Shown: positions 15,895-24,177 of the stretch, in pieces
How the letters are laid out: each line of letters begins with the position of its first letter
How positions within the stretch are numbered: the stretch's first letter is position 1
From: Immundisolibacter sp.
GTDB taxonomy: Bacteria > Pseudomonadota > Gammaproteobacteria > Immundisolibacterales > Immundisolibacteraceae
Direction: 5' to 3'
Length of the DNA stretch: 46,276 nucleotides
Assembly: GCF_041601295.1 (NCBI RefSeq)
Contig: NZ_JBFIII010000007.1
Span: 1-46,276 of the forward strand
The notes under the pieces: model-generated
The model's input: only the letters and a program-made list of their open reading frames with translations
Told to the model about the DNA's origin: nothing
The model's database searches: none
Translations under genes and position numbers: made by a program

Positions 15895-16314
15895 ATGCCG
15901 CGTTTTTTGATCTGGGGCGCACTGCTCGGACTGCCGCTCCTCGAGCTTTACGTCCTACTGGAGGTTGGCAGCTGGATCGGCGCGTTGCCGACGCTGTTGT
16001 TGCTGATCGCGGCTGCTTTTATCGGCACGGCGCTGATGCGCCGGGCGGGCCTGACTGGCTTACTGCGCGTGCGGGCGGCGCTTGAGGCCGGGGAGCTACC
16101 CGCCCGGCCGTTGCTTGAGGCAACGCTGACCCTGATCGCCGGCGGACTTTTTGTGGTGCCCGGTTTTCTGACCGACATCTTTGGGCTGTTTCTATTACTG
16201 GCGCCGTTGAGGCGACGGCTGGCGGTATACCTCATCGACCGACAACCGCAGAAAGCGGGCGGTAGCGGCCGTGTGATCGAAGGCGAATACCACCGCGACG
16301 ACCACGACTCCTAG
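15895..16314 (+). CDS. fxsA: FxsA family membrane protein
   Basis: A 139-residue inner-membrane protein. The FxsA family is named for the E. coli protein whose overproduction relieves phage T7 exclusion by the F plasmid; its normal role is unclear. The start MPRFLIWGALLGLPLLELYVLLEVGSWIG contains the conserved E-x-Y-x-L-x-E-x-G region. Hydrophobic segments lie at about 3-21, 24-43 and 72-100, with the LTLIAGGLFVVPGFLTDIFG motif of the family. The tail is charged and ends VIEGEYHRDDHDS, also typical. The stop codon lies inside the first bases of a repeat element that begins at 16311, so the element may have replaced the original end. Confidence 0.93.
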   Translation: MPRFLIWGALLGLPLLELYVLLEVGSWIGALPTLLLLIAAAFIGTALMRRAGLTGLLRVRAALEAGELPARPLLEATLTLIAGGLFVVPGFLTDIFGLFLLLAPLRRRLAVYLIDRQPQKAGGSGRVIEGEYHRDDHDS

Positions 16315-16478
16315 CAGCCTGTCAGACTTGGGCGATCGTAGCGAGCATGGTGGGAGAACGAGGACAAATTTTCACGGTTTTGACGCGCATGGTGGTCCCA
16401 TGTAAGGAAAAAACGGGGAAATTTGGACCGTTCTCCCTCCGGCGCAGTGGATCAGCTCCAAGTCCGACAGGCTGCTAG
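16311..16478. mobile_element. MITE-like palindromic element, 168 bp
   Basis: Terminal inverted repeats of 21 bases lie at 16311-16331 and 16458-16478, matching at 20 positions; the shared part begins CTAGCAGCCTGTC. A second internal pair, GGGAGAACG (16352-16360) and CGTTCTCCC (16429-16437), with CAAATTT/AAATTTG next to it, allows the whole unit to fold into one long hairpin. It has no open frame. CTAG at both tips could be a target duplication or part of the repeat. It fills the gap between convergent fxsA and otsB and supplies the fxsA stop codon. It is likely mobilised by a transposase elsewhere in the genome. Confidence 0.8.
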
Positions 16479-16493
16479 CCGGGCGATTGCTTA

Positions 16494-17642
16494 TCAGGCC
16501 AACAAAGGGGCCAGCGCAGCCGGCAGCCCGCCTGGCGATGCCAACCGAAAGCGCGCGCTGGTCGGCCTTACTTCCGCGCCGATCACTACGCCGTACCCCC
16601 CCGCACGGCGCGCGGCGAGAAAAGCCGGCTCGTCGGCCAGATCATCACCGAAGTAAACCGGCTTGCACGGACCAAACAGGCTTTGCATACGTGCCAGCAG
16701 CCAATCGACGGCAGAGCCTTTGTGCCAGTCGATGGTGGGATGAATTTCAAGCACCTGCTGCCCACTTTCGAGCAATAGCCGGTCGAAGGCCGCCAGCCGA
16801 CTTACCACTGCGCGACGCAGGGCCACGCTCGCGGCCATGGCAAGTCCACGATAGTGAACCGCCAGGGTCAGACCTTTGTGTTCGACCACGCAGCCTGGGT
16901 GCTCCTGCGCCAGCGGCGCCAGCACGGCATGGGCCGCGTCCAGGATCGGCCTCCAGTCAACGGCAAGCATGTGTCGTTCCGGAGCGTAATCCGGACCGTG
17001 CAGATCCAGTCCGTGGTTGCCGGCCAGATACAGGCCCGGCAGTTGCAGGCGGTGCGAAAGATCGGCGACCGCCCGGCCGCTGACCACGGCAACCGGATGG
17101 CGGGCGGAAAGTCGGGCAAGCATGTCGCGTATCGGCTCGGGTAACTGCCCGTCAGCCCGATGCTCCGGAACCGGCGCGAGCGTGCCGTCATAATCGAAAA
17201 ACAAGGCCACATCGGCGCCGGCGAGCCCAGCCAGGTCCGGCCCCAACGACGGAAGACTGCTGAACTTGCTCGCGTATGCTCGAAGCAGGTCGCCACCGGC
17301 GATCTGCGACGGTGCCTGCAATACCAGTTCCGCGCCCGCCGCGAGCTGGGCCGTGGCATGGCTACCGCTACCCAGGCCTGCCACCAGGCCGGCCCCGGCG
17401 TGCAGGCCAACCCGTACCGATTCCGCGTCGGTCGCGAGGATTACCACCTGTTCGGGTGCGCCGTGAAAGGGTCGCGGCAGCGTATCTCCGATCTGTCCGG
17501 ACAGGGCCAGTACGGCCGGCACACCGACGGCTTCCAGCGTCGGAAGGATGCGCCCCAGCCCTGGCCGCGGCCGCTGGCTCAACACCATCACAGCGCGCGG
17601 TAGCAGTACTTCGGATGTGGTTTGCGTAGCGGGCCAGCGCAT
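16494..17642 (-). CDS. otsB: Trehalose-6-phosphate phosphatase with extra N-terminal HAD-like domain
   Basis: A 382-residue enzyme predicted to dephosphorylate trehalose-6-phosphate, the last step of trehalose synthesis. The catalytic HAD domain starts near 145: nucleophile D150 and D152 in FFDYDGTLAPV, VVSGR as motif II, WHKGSAVDW with the conserved lysine, and YFGDDLADEPAF as the metal-binding motif. Residues 15-135 resemble the C-terminal half of a beta-phosphoglucomutase-type HAD protein but lack a nucleophile, as in mycobacterial OtsB2. No trehalose-phosphate synthase (OtsA) is in the window. The ATG at 17642 has no strong ribosome site. It is the third gene of a nudF-gph-otsB group. Trehalose as an osmoprotectant is the expected use. 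Confidence 0.9.
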   Translation of the reverse strand: MRWPATQTTSEVLLPRAVMVLSQRPRPGLGRILPTLEAVGVPAVLALSGQIGDTLPRPFHGAPEQVVILATDAESVRVGLHAGAGLVAGLGSGSHATAQLAAGAELVLQAPSQIAGGDLLRAYASKFSSLPSLGPDLAGLAGADVALFFDYDGTLAPVPEHRADGQLPEPIRDMLARLSARHPVAVVSGRAVADLSHRLQLPGLYLAGNHGLDLHGPDYAPERHMLAVDWRPILDAAHAVLAPLAQEHPGCVVEHKGLTLAVHYRGLAMAASVALRRAVVSRLAAFDRLLLESGQQVLEIHPTIDWHKGSAVDWLLARMQSLFGPCKPVYFGDDLADEPAFLAARRAGGYGVVIGAEVRPTSARFRLASPGGLPAALAPLLA

Positions 17643-17748
17643 GGAATGACAGCCTGTAGTCAGAGCGCCCCGGGCAGGCGGGAGTATCGAGCCACCGATA
17701 CGCTATCGGCAAACCGGGCGACTCGTGCTCGCCGCGGGGCCTGACGAC

Positions 17749-18453
17749 TCAGTCAGCGAATGACGGTTCGCCCCATACCCCGGGCAACTCGACCAGGCGC
17801 TCCAGTACGGCCACTGCACCGAGGTCGAGAAAATCACACTCGCTGTCATAGCCATGTCGGATGGCGACTGTGGCAACGCCCGCAGCCCGACCGGCCGCCA
17901 TATCGATCCTGGAATCACCCACCAGAAGACTGCGTCCCGCAGGCGTGCCAAGCTGCGCCAGCGCTGTTAACACCGGCAGTGGATCGGGCTTGAGCTGCGG
18001 CGTGCTGTCGCCACCGACCACACTCGCGAAATAGCGACCCAGGCCGAGCAAGTCCAGCAGCGGCAGCGTAAAACGGTGGGGCTTGTTGGTTACGCAGCCC
18101 AGGCGCACGCCGCCGGCTGCCAGTGCGATGACAGTCGCGAGTGCACCAGGGTACAGACGACTGCTTCGACACGGCTCGGCGGCGTAGTGCGCATTGAACG
18201 TAGCCATGGCTGTGCTGTGGGTCGCGAGCGGCGCCACCCCGTGCAGCTGGCCGGTGAGTGCACAGTGCAGCAGGCGATTGGCGCCGTTGCCCACCCAGGT
18301 TCGAACCTCGTGTTCGTGCACCGACGGCTGATCTACCGAGCTCAGGGCCGCGTTCACGCAGCGGGCTAGGTCCGGGACGCTATCGACCAGGGTGCCGTCA
18401 AGATCGAACAGGACCGCTTGCGGTACGGCTATCCGTGGTTCGGCCGCGAGCAC
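17749..18453 (-). CDS. gph: Phosphoglycolate phosphatase-type HAD hydrolase
   Basis: A 234-residue HAD phosphatase, probably hydrolysing 2-phosphoglycolate formed during DNA repair or oxygenase side reactions. Motif I is VLFDLDGTLVDS with nucleophile D17 and acid D19, motif II is VTNKPHRF, the lysine region is LKPDPLPVL, and motif III is LLVGDSRIDMAAGRAAG. The cap domain and length match Gph. The GTG at 18453 has GGGGA about seven bases upstream and follows the nudF stop by 26 bases; an ATG at 18525 would overlap nudF and add a proline-rich, family-unlike start. Other HAD phosphatases (for example PpaX or N-acetylmuramate-6-phosphate phosphatase) are alternatives. Confidence 0.87.
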   Translation of the reverse strand: MLAAEPRIAVPQAVLFDLDGTLVDSVPDLARCVNAALSSVDQPSVHEHEVRTWVGNGANRLLHCALTGQLHGVAPLATHSTAMATFNAHYAAEPCRSSRLYPGALATVIALAAGGVRLGCVTNKPHRFTLPLLDLLGLGRYFASVVGGDSTPQLKPDPLPVLTALAQLGTPAGRSLLVGDSRIDMAAGRAAGVATVAIRHGYDSECDFLDLGAVAVLERLVELPGVWGEPSFAD

Positions 18454-18479
18454 GCGGGTTCCCCGTGTCCTGGTGGGTC

Positions 18480-19136
18480 TCACGGCTGGAACGCTCGCAG
18501 GCGCTGGCGGTTGAGGGCCAGCCATTGCAGGGCAATGATCGCCGGGCTGTTCTGGATGCGGCCGTTATGCAGCCAGTCCAGTGCCTGGTCCAGGGGCACG
18601 CTATGCACGCGGATGTCCTCATCCTCCTCGGCCACGCCGTGGATACCGCCAACGCCCGTCAGGTCCGTAACGGCACAAAACAGGGTCAGGTGCTCACTGA
18701 CCGCACCGGGACTCATGTAATAGTCCGCGATGCGAACCAACTGCGGCCCGAGCACGCAGCCGGCCTCTTCCAGCGCCTCACGGCGGGCTACCTGCGCCGG
18801 CAGTTCGTCGTCGTGGATGATTCCGGCAACGATTTCGATCTGCCACGGCGAGCCGCCGTGGGCATACGGACCGATGCGGAATTGCTCGATCAACAGCACG
18901 CTGTCGTGCTCGGGGTCGTAGGGCAGCACCGCCGCAGCGTGGCCACGTTCGAACACTTCGCGCTGTATTGGCCGGCTCCAACACCCGTTGAACAGGCGGT
19001 GCCGCAGGCGGTACCGGTCAATCCGGAAGTAGCCCTGGTACACGGTGTCCCGGGCCAGCACTTCGATGTCCCGGCCGCGGTCGAACGCCATGCCATTGGC
19101 GGTGTCGGAAACCCCGGGCGGCGTCGGCTTGGACAT
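18480..19136 (-). CDS. nudF: ADP-ribose pyrophosphatase (Nudix hydrolase)
   Basis: A 218-residue Nudix enzyme predicted to split ADP-ribose into AMP and ribose 5-phosphate. The full Nudix box G-x5-E-x7-RE-x2-EE-x-G lies at residues 105-126 (starting GIIHDDE and ending REALEEAG). Upstream features include VLLIEQFRIGPYAHGGSPWQIEI, with the proline-containing segment that fits ADP-ribose pyrophosphatases, and the downstream YYMSPGAVSEHLTLFCA is also family-typical. The ATG at 19136 was chosen by homology to the NudF N-terminus (DIEVLARDTVYQGYFRIDRYRLRH). It heads the nudF-gph-otsB group on the minus strand. Its promoter must share the 396-base gap with prkA. Confidence 0.92.
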   Translation of the reverse strand: MSKPTPPGVSDTANGMAFDRGRDIEVLARDTVYQGYFRIDRYRLRHRLFNGCWSRPIQREVFERGHAAAVLPYDPEHDSVLLIEQFRIGPYAHGGSPWQIEIVAGIIHDDELPAQVARREALEEAGCVLGPQLVRIADYYMSPGAVSEHLTLFCAVTDLTGVGGIHGVAEEDEDIRVHSVPLDQALDWLHNGRIQNSPAIIALQWLALNRQRLRAFQP

Positions 19137-19333
19137 CCACAGAACCTTCGGCGGAGCAGTCCATCGTACCAGTGATCGAGTCATTTGCCGGCACGGCAAA
19201 AACGCGGTACCAAGTATAGGCGCACGCAGGCGCATCCGGACCCATAACTTGCGCTGCCGGTTCGGGTCAAACATTGGAAATACCCAGCCGGTAATACCGA
19301 ACTGGGAGCTCGGCGCGGCAGTGCACAAGCGGA

Positions 19334-19350
19334 TTGGCACGAGTTTTGTA
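19334..19350 (+). promoter_or_regulatory. Sigma-54-type promoter for prkA-yeaH-spoVR
   Basis: TTGGCACG at 19334-19341 is followed by four bases and TTGTA at 19346-19350. This matches the -24/-12 pattern TGGCACG-N4-TTGCW, with the -12 GC reading GT. It implies a leader of about 170 bases before prkA. In E. coli the orthologous yeaGH operon is under sigma-54 and NtrC, which supports the reading. No convincing activator site was seen in the rest of the 396-base gap (19137-19532). Confidence 0.55.
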
Positions 19351-19532
19351 TTAGCAGATATCGGGAGACAGCACGTGCCTTTGGCATTGTTCCCAGGTCC
19401 GGCGAAACTTGAGTCCGTCCGGTACACGGGGCCAAAGGCACCCAGACGGGTTCGAGTGTCTCGCAAACCATCAAAACCTAACGAAAAAGGATCAAGCACA
19501 CACACAGACTTGGACACGACGGAGGTCGTTAA

Positions 19533-21467
19533 ATGGGCACGACTACAGCATCCTTCGCAGCGCTGATCGAGAAAGACCGCAAGACACACCAGGAACGCCT
19601 CTGGAACGGCAGTTTTCTGGATTACCTGGAGCTGGTTCGCGGCAACCCGACCTTGCCAAAACAGGCCCATGCACGGCTTTATGAGGCGGTTACTGCCTGT
19701 GGCGTGGCTGACTTGGGAGAGTCCGAGGACGCCCGTCTGAACCGGCTGTTCGGCGACGAACACCTCAAGCGCTACCCGTTTTTCGAGAAGGAATTCTTCG
19801 GCGTCGAGCGACCGCTGGCGCAGATTGTGCGTTACCTGCACTCCGCCGCCTTGCACGGCGAGGAAAGCCGCCAGGTGCTGTACCTGATGGGGCCGGTCGG
19901 TGCCGGCAAAAGCTCGCTGGTGGCCAAACTCCAGCGCGCCCTGGAAGAGGCCGACCCGGTGTATGCGATTCAGGACTGCCCGATGGCCGAGGAACCGTTG
20001 CACCTGATACCGAATCATCTGCGCCGCAGTTTCTCTGACGTCCTGGGCGTTCCCATCGAAGGAGAATTGTGCCCGCTGTGCCGGCACCGGCTGGAAACCG
20101 AGTTCAACGGCCGTTACGAGGACATGCCGGTGACCCGCGTGGCATTTTCTCGTCACCGGCGCCGGGGAATTGGCGTTGTGCCGCCGGTTGACCCCAACAA
20201 CCAGGACACCTCGGTGCTGATCGGCTCGGAAGATATCTCCAAGCTCGACCGCTATTCCGAGTCCGACCCACGGGTACTTGACCTGTCGGGCGCCTTCAAC
20301 GTCGGCAACCGCGGCATCGTCGAGTTCATCGAGGTATTCAAGAACGAGCCCGAATATCTGCACACCATGATCACCGCCACGCAGGAGAAATTCGTGCCGG
20401 CGCCGGGCCGCCACGGCACGGTCTATGTGGACTGCGTGATCATCGCCCACTCCAACGAGGCCGAGTGGCAGAAGTTCAAGGCCGACCACACCAACGAAGC
20501 GATCATGGATCGCATCGTGGTGGTCAAGGTTCCTTACAACCTGCGCTTGACCGAAGAGGTCAAGATCTACGAAAAGATGCTCCGCGAGTCGGAATTCCGC
20601 GCCCACATTGCCCCGCATACGCTGGAGGTCGTCAGCATCTTTGCCATCCTGTCGCGCCTGGAGCCAACCTCCAAGTGCGACCTGATGACCAAACTGCGCC
20701 TGTACGATGGCGAAGAAGTGGTCAAGAAGGGCACCACTCTGAAACTGTCGGCCAAATCCCTGCGCGAGGAAGCGCAGCGCGAGGGCATGTCAGGCATCTC
20801 CACCCGCTTCATCATGAAGGCCCTGGACAATGCGCTTGCCGACAATCCGGAGCTCGGCATCAACCCCATCAACGTGCGGGAGGCGCTGATGGATATGATC
20901 AAACGCGCGGACTACCCCGAGGACACCAAAAAGCTGTACCTCGAGTTCCTGCAGGACACCGTGCACAAGGCGTACCTGGACATCCTGGAGAAGGAAGTCA
21001 CGCGTGCGTTCGTGTTCTCCTTCGAGCAGCAGGCCGAGGACCTGTTCCAGAACTATTTGGACCACGCCGAGGCCTACGTCAACAAATCCAAGGTCAAGGA
21101 CCGCAATACCGACGAGGAACTGCGCCCGGACGAGGGCTTCCTGAAGTCGGTCGAGGAGCAGATCGGCATTGTCGGTTCGGCCGCCGAGGGTTTCCGACAG
21201 GAAGTGATGTCCTACCTGTGGGCCGCTACCCGACGTGGCGAGAAGGTCAGTTACCGGGCTTATGAGCCGCTGCGCGACGCGCTGGAGAAAAAACTTCTGC
21301 ACTCAGTACGCGACATGAGCCGTATCGTCACCAAGTCGCGCACCCGCGACGAGGAACAGAAAGACAAATACGACACGCTGATCCAGCGCATGACCGAACT
21401 CGGCTACAACGAGCACTCGGCTGAGGTGGTGCTCAAGTACGCGGCCAACAACCTGTGGAAGGACTGA
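19533..21467 (+). CDS. prkA: PrkA-type serine protein kinase/AAA ATPase
   Basis: A 644-residue cytoplasmic protein of the PrkA (YeaG) family, a Ser/Thr kinase or AAA-type ATPase linked to starvation and stress survival. The Walker A motif is GPVGAGKSS (120-128); the conserved RYPFFEKEFFG lies at 80-90, and CPLCRHRLETEFNGRYED forms a cysteine-containing insert usual in the family. The AAA domain is followed by the PrkA C-terminal kinase-like region (about 380-640). The start is certain: GGAGG stands eight bases before ATG 19533. It is followed by yeaH and spoVR, the standard gene order in proteobacteria, with a gap of 95 bases before yeaH. Confidence 0.97.
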   Translation: MGTTTASFAALIEKDRKTHQERLWNGSFLDYLELVRGNPTLPKQAHARLYEAVTACGVADLGESEDARLNRLFGDEHLKRYPFFEKEFFGVERPLAQIVRYLHSAALHGEESRQVLYLMGPVGAGKSSLVAKLQRALEEADPVYAIQDCPMAEEPLHLIPNHLRRSFSDVLGVPIEGELCPLCRHRLETEFNGRYEDMPVTRVAFSRHRRRGIGVVPPVDPNNQDTSVLIGSEDISKLDRYSESDPRVLDLSGAFNVGNRGIVEFIEVFKNEPEYLHTMITATQEKFVPAPGRHGTVYVDCVIIAHSNEAEWQKFKADHTNEAIMDRIVVVKVPYNLRLTEEVKIYEKMLRESEFRAHIAPHTLEVVSIFAILSRLEPTSKCDLMTKLRLYDGEEVVKKGTTLKLSAKSLREEAQREGMSGISTRFIMKALDNALADNPELGINPINVREALMDMIKRADYPEDTKKLYLEFLQDTVHKAYLDILEKEVTRAFVFSFEQQAEDLFQNYLDHAEAYVNKSKVKDRNTDEELRPDEGFLKSVEEQIGIVGSAAEGFRQEVMSYLWAATRRGEKVSYRAYEPLRDALEKKLLHSVRDMSRIVTKSRTRDEEQKDKYDTLIQRMTELGYNEHSAEVVLKYAANNLWKD

Positions 21468-21562
21468 CGGCAACCGATTGACGTGCCCGGCCTGGCGCCG
21501 CTGCCAGGCCGGTGCCAGCGTCGCCAGATATTGCGTGGCGACGTTTCACCGCAGGAGGGGTT

Positions 21563-22744
21563 ATGGCGAACTCCCAGTTCAGATCGTTCTCGGCGGACTC
21601 GTTACGCTCGGACCGCAGCGCCGGTGACCGTGCCCGCCACCGGCAGAAGGTGCGCCAGGCGATCCGCGACAACATCGCCGACATTGTTGCCGAGGAAGCC
21701 ATCATCGGCCGCAGCGGCGACAAGACCGTCAAGGTACCGATCCGCGGCATCCGCGAATACCGCTTTGCGTACGGCCAGAACAAACCCGGCGTGGGCACTG
21801 GCGAGGGTGACACCGTAGTCGGCCAGACCGTCGGACAAGGCGATCAGAGCGGTGCTGGGCAAGGCCATGGTGGCAATGAGCCAGGCCAGGACTACTACGA
21901 AACCGAAATCAGCCTGGAAGAGTTAATCGACATCATGTTCGAGGATCTGGAACTGCCCGACCTGGAGCGCAAGAAACTGCGCCAGGTGCCGTCGGAACAC
22001 GCGTTCCAGCGCAAGGGCTTCCGGCGCTCCGGTATCCGCGTGCAACTGGACAAGAAACGAACCGCCCTGTCACGCATCCGGCGCAAGGTCGCGCGTGCCG
22101 AAACCAATGCCGAGGCCGAGCAACGCTTCCCCTTCCACAAGGAGGACATGATCTACCGGCGCCTGATGCCAGACACGCGACCACAATCCAATGCAGTCGT
22201 CATCTGCATGATGGATACCTCAGGCTCCATGGACACGACCAAGAAATACCTGGCGCGATCGTTCTTTTTCTTGCTGTATCAGTTCGTACGCAGCCGCTAT
22301 GTCGAGGTGGAACTGGTCTTCATTGCCCACCACGCGGCAGCGGCCGAGGTCACCGAGGACGAATTTTTCCACAAGGGCGAATCCGGCGGCACGGTGATTT
22401 CCAGCGCCTACCAGAAGGCGCTTGAGGTCATCAACGAACGCTTCCACCCGAGCCTGTGGAATATCTATGCCTTCCATTGCTCGGACGGCGACAATTTCCC
22501 GGGCGACAACGACAAAACCGTGCAAGCGGCCGAGGCGCTGTGCGAAGTGTCGAACCTGTTCGGCTACGGTGAGATAAAACCGCCCGGGCGCGGCATCTTC
22601 GAAAGCTCCATGCTGGAAACCTTTGCCCGCATCAAGGCCGACGGTTTCCACGCCCTGACCATCCACGGCCGGGAAGACATCTGGCCAGGCCTGAAAGCCT
22701 TTTTGCAGAAAGACCGCGCGGCGCAGGCCGTCGGAGGTGCCTGA
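21563..22744 (+). CDS. yeaH: YeaH/DUF444 family protein with von Willebrand A domain
   Basis: A 393-residue cytoplasmic protein of the DUF444 (YeaH/YhbH) family that always travels with prkA. The metal-dependent adhesion site is MMDTSGSMD, with D218, S220 and S222. The N-terminal part has conserved DKTVKVPIRGIREYRFAYG, and a glycine-rich linker sits around 74-108. The C-terminal half ends with FHALTIHGREDIWPGLK. The ATG at 21563 follows AGGAGG at ideal spacing. It ends in TGATG overlap with spoVR. The family is needed for sustained nitrogen-starvation survival in E. coli, but the biochemical role is not known; binding to PrkA via the VWA domain is a reasonable inference. Confidence 0.96.
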   Translation: MANSQFRSFSADSLRSDRSAGDRARHRQKVRQAIRDNIADIVAEEAIIGRSGDKTVKVPIRGIREYRFAYGQNKPGVGTGEGDTVVGQTVGQGDQSGAGQGHGGNEPGQDYYETEISLEELIDIMFEDLELPDLERKKLRQVPSEHAFQRKGFRRSGIRVQLDKKRTALSRIRRKVARAETNAEAEQRFPFHKEDMIYRRLMPDTRPQSNAVVICMMDTSGSMDTTKKYLARSFFFLLYQFVRSRYVEVELVFIAHHAAAAEVTEDEFFHKGESGGTVISSAYQKALEVINERFHPSLWNIYAFHCSDGDNFPGDNDKTVQAAEALCEVSNLFGYGEIKPPGRGIFESSMLETFARIKADGFHALTIHGREDIWPGLKAFLQKDRAAQAVGGA

Positions 22745-24171
22745 TGCGCAGCTGGGACGTCGATGACCTGCTGGCCTGGGACGAACGCATCCGTGAAAAA
22801 GTGGACCAGTTCGGCCTTGAATGCTTTCCGCAGGTGTTTGAAATCTGCGACGAGGAGCAGATGCTCGGCTACATGGCATACCACGGCATGCCGGCCCACT
22901 ATCCGCACTGGTCCTTCGGCAAGTCGTTCGAGAAGCTGAAGACCCTCTACGGCTACGGCGTCAGCGGACTGCCCTACGAGATGGTGATCAATTCCAACGA
23001 ATCGATCGCCTACCTGATGCGCAATAACTCGCTGTGTCTGCAGATACTGACCATTGCCCACGTCTATGGCCACAACGATTTCTTCCGCAACAACTACACC
23101 TTCCAGGCCACGCACCCGGAACTGACGTTGAGCAACTTCAAGTCCCGCGCTGATCGGGTGCGGCGCTATGCCGAGGATCCGGCCATTGGTGCGGACAAGG
23201 TGGAGGCTGTGCTGGACGCCGCACACGCGTTGTCGTTCAACTGTCGACACAACGCGGGCGTGCGCAAACTGAGTCCGGCCGAACAGCGCGAGCGCGCCAT
23301 CGAAACCGCCCGCCCGCCGCGCGATCCGCATCAGGACATCCACCCGACCCAGGATGCGCCAGAGCCGAACCTGCGCCGCATACCGCTGGAACCAGAGCCG
23401 GACATCCTGCTGTTTATCCGCGACCACAATCCCTACCTGACCACCTGGGAGCGGGATCTGCTCACCATCGTCCACGAGGAGGCGCAGTATTTCATTCCAC
23501 AGATCGAGACCAAGATCATGAACGAGGGCTGGGCCAGCTTCTGGCACCACCGCATTGTCAGCAGCCTGGACCTGCCGGCGGACCTGCAGATGGAATTCAT
23601 GGTCCACCATTCACAGGTCGTACGCCCCCACCCGGGCAGCATCAACCCCTATTACCTGGGTTTCCGGACCTGGCACGACATCCTGCGCCGCTGCGAGCAG
23701 CCAACCCCGGAAGAACGCGAACGCTACGGTGGACCCACCGACGGCATGGCGACCCTGTTTCGTATTCGTGAAGTCGATCGCGATGCATCGTTTCTGCGCC
23801 AGTTCCTGTCCGGCCGCTTGATGCGCGAGATGGATATGTACGAATTCGGCCCCGAGGACGACCAGTACGTGGTGCAGCGCGTTGCCGACGAGGACAACTG
23901 GCAGCAGGTCCGCGACACGCTGATCAACGGTGTCGGCATGTCTGGATTCCCGGTGATCCACATCGACGATGCCGACTACGATGGCGCGCGCAAGCTCCAT
24001 CTGAGCCACGCTTACGACGGCCGCGAGCTGGAGCTGGGCCAGGCCGAGAAAACCCTCGCCTATCTGCACCGCCTTTGGGGACGCGAGGTGGTGCTGGAAA
24101 CCACCTTACAGGACAAGCCGACGCGCTTGCGTTACGACCAGGACGGCTTCAGCTCCAGACCCGCCGCGTAG
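22744..24171 (+). CDS. spoVR: SpoVR family protein
   Basis: A 475-residue cytoplasmic protein of the SpoVR (YcgB) family. Conserved segments include GYMAYHGMPAHYPHWSFGK near 41-60, YGLPYEMV-like SGLPYEMVINS, AHVYGHNDFFRNN (about 106-118), TIVHEEAQYFIPQIETKIMNEGWAS and HLSHAYDGRELEL near the C-terminus. The name comes from a Bacillus spore-cortex gene, but most carriers do not form spores, and here it belongs to the PrkA stress set. Its ATG overlaps the yeaH stop (TGATG). Length is standard. The molecular function is unproven; the His/Glu-rich conserved blocks suggest a metal site, which is inference. It ends seven bases from the convergent deacetylase gene. Confidence 0.97.
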   Translation: MRSWDVDDLLAWDERIREKVDQFGLECFPQVFEICDEEQMLGYMAYHGMPAHYPHWSFGKSFEKLKTLYGYGVSGLPYEMVINSNESIAYLMRNNSLCLQILTIAHVYGHNDFFRNNYTFQATHPELTLSNFKSRADRVRRYAEDPAIGADKVEAVLDAAHALSFNCRHNAGVRKLSPAEQRERAIETARPPRDPHQDIHPTQDAPEPNLRRIPLEPEPDILLFIRDHNPYLTTWERDLLTIVHEEAQYFIPQIETKIMNEGWASFWHHRIVSSLDLPADLQMEFMVHHSQVVRPHPGSINPYYLGFRTWHDILRRCEQPTPEERERYGGPTDGMATLFRIREVDRDASFLRQFLSGRLMREMDMYEFGPEDDQYVVQRVADEDNWQQVRDTLINGVGMSGFPVIHIDDADYDGARKLHLSHAYDGRELELGQAEKTLAYLHRLWGREVVLETTLQDKPTRLRYDQDGFSSRPAA

Positions 24172-24177
24172 GACGGA

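Noticed and set aside
19137..20618. The open frame of nudF continues far upstream across prkA
   Set aside because: The extension is antisense to prkA, which has clear motifs and an excellent ribosome site; nudF homology begins at 19136.
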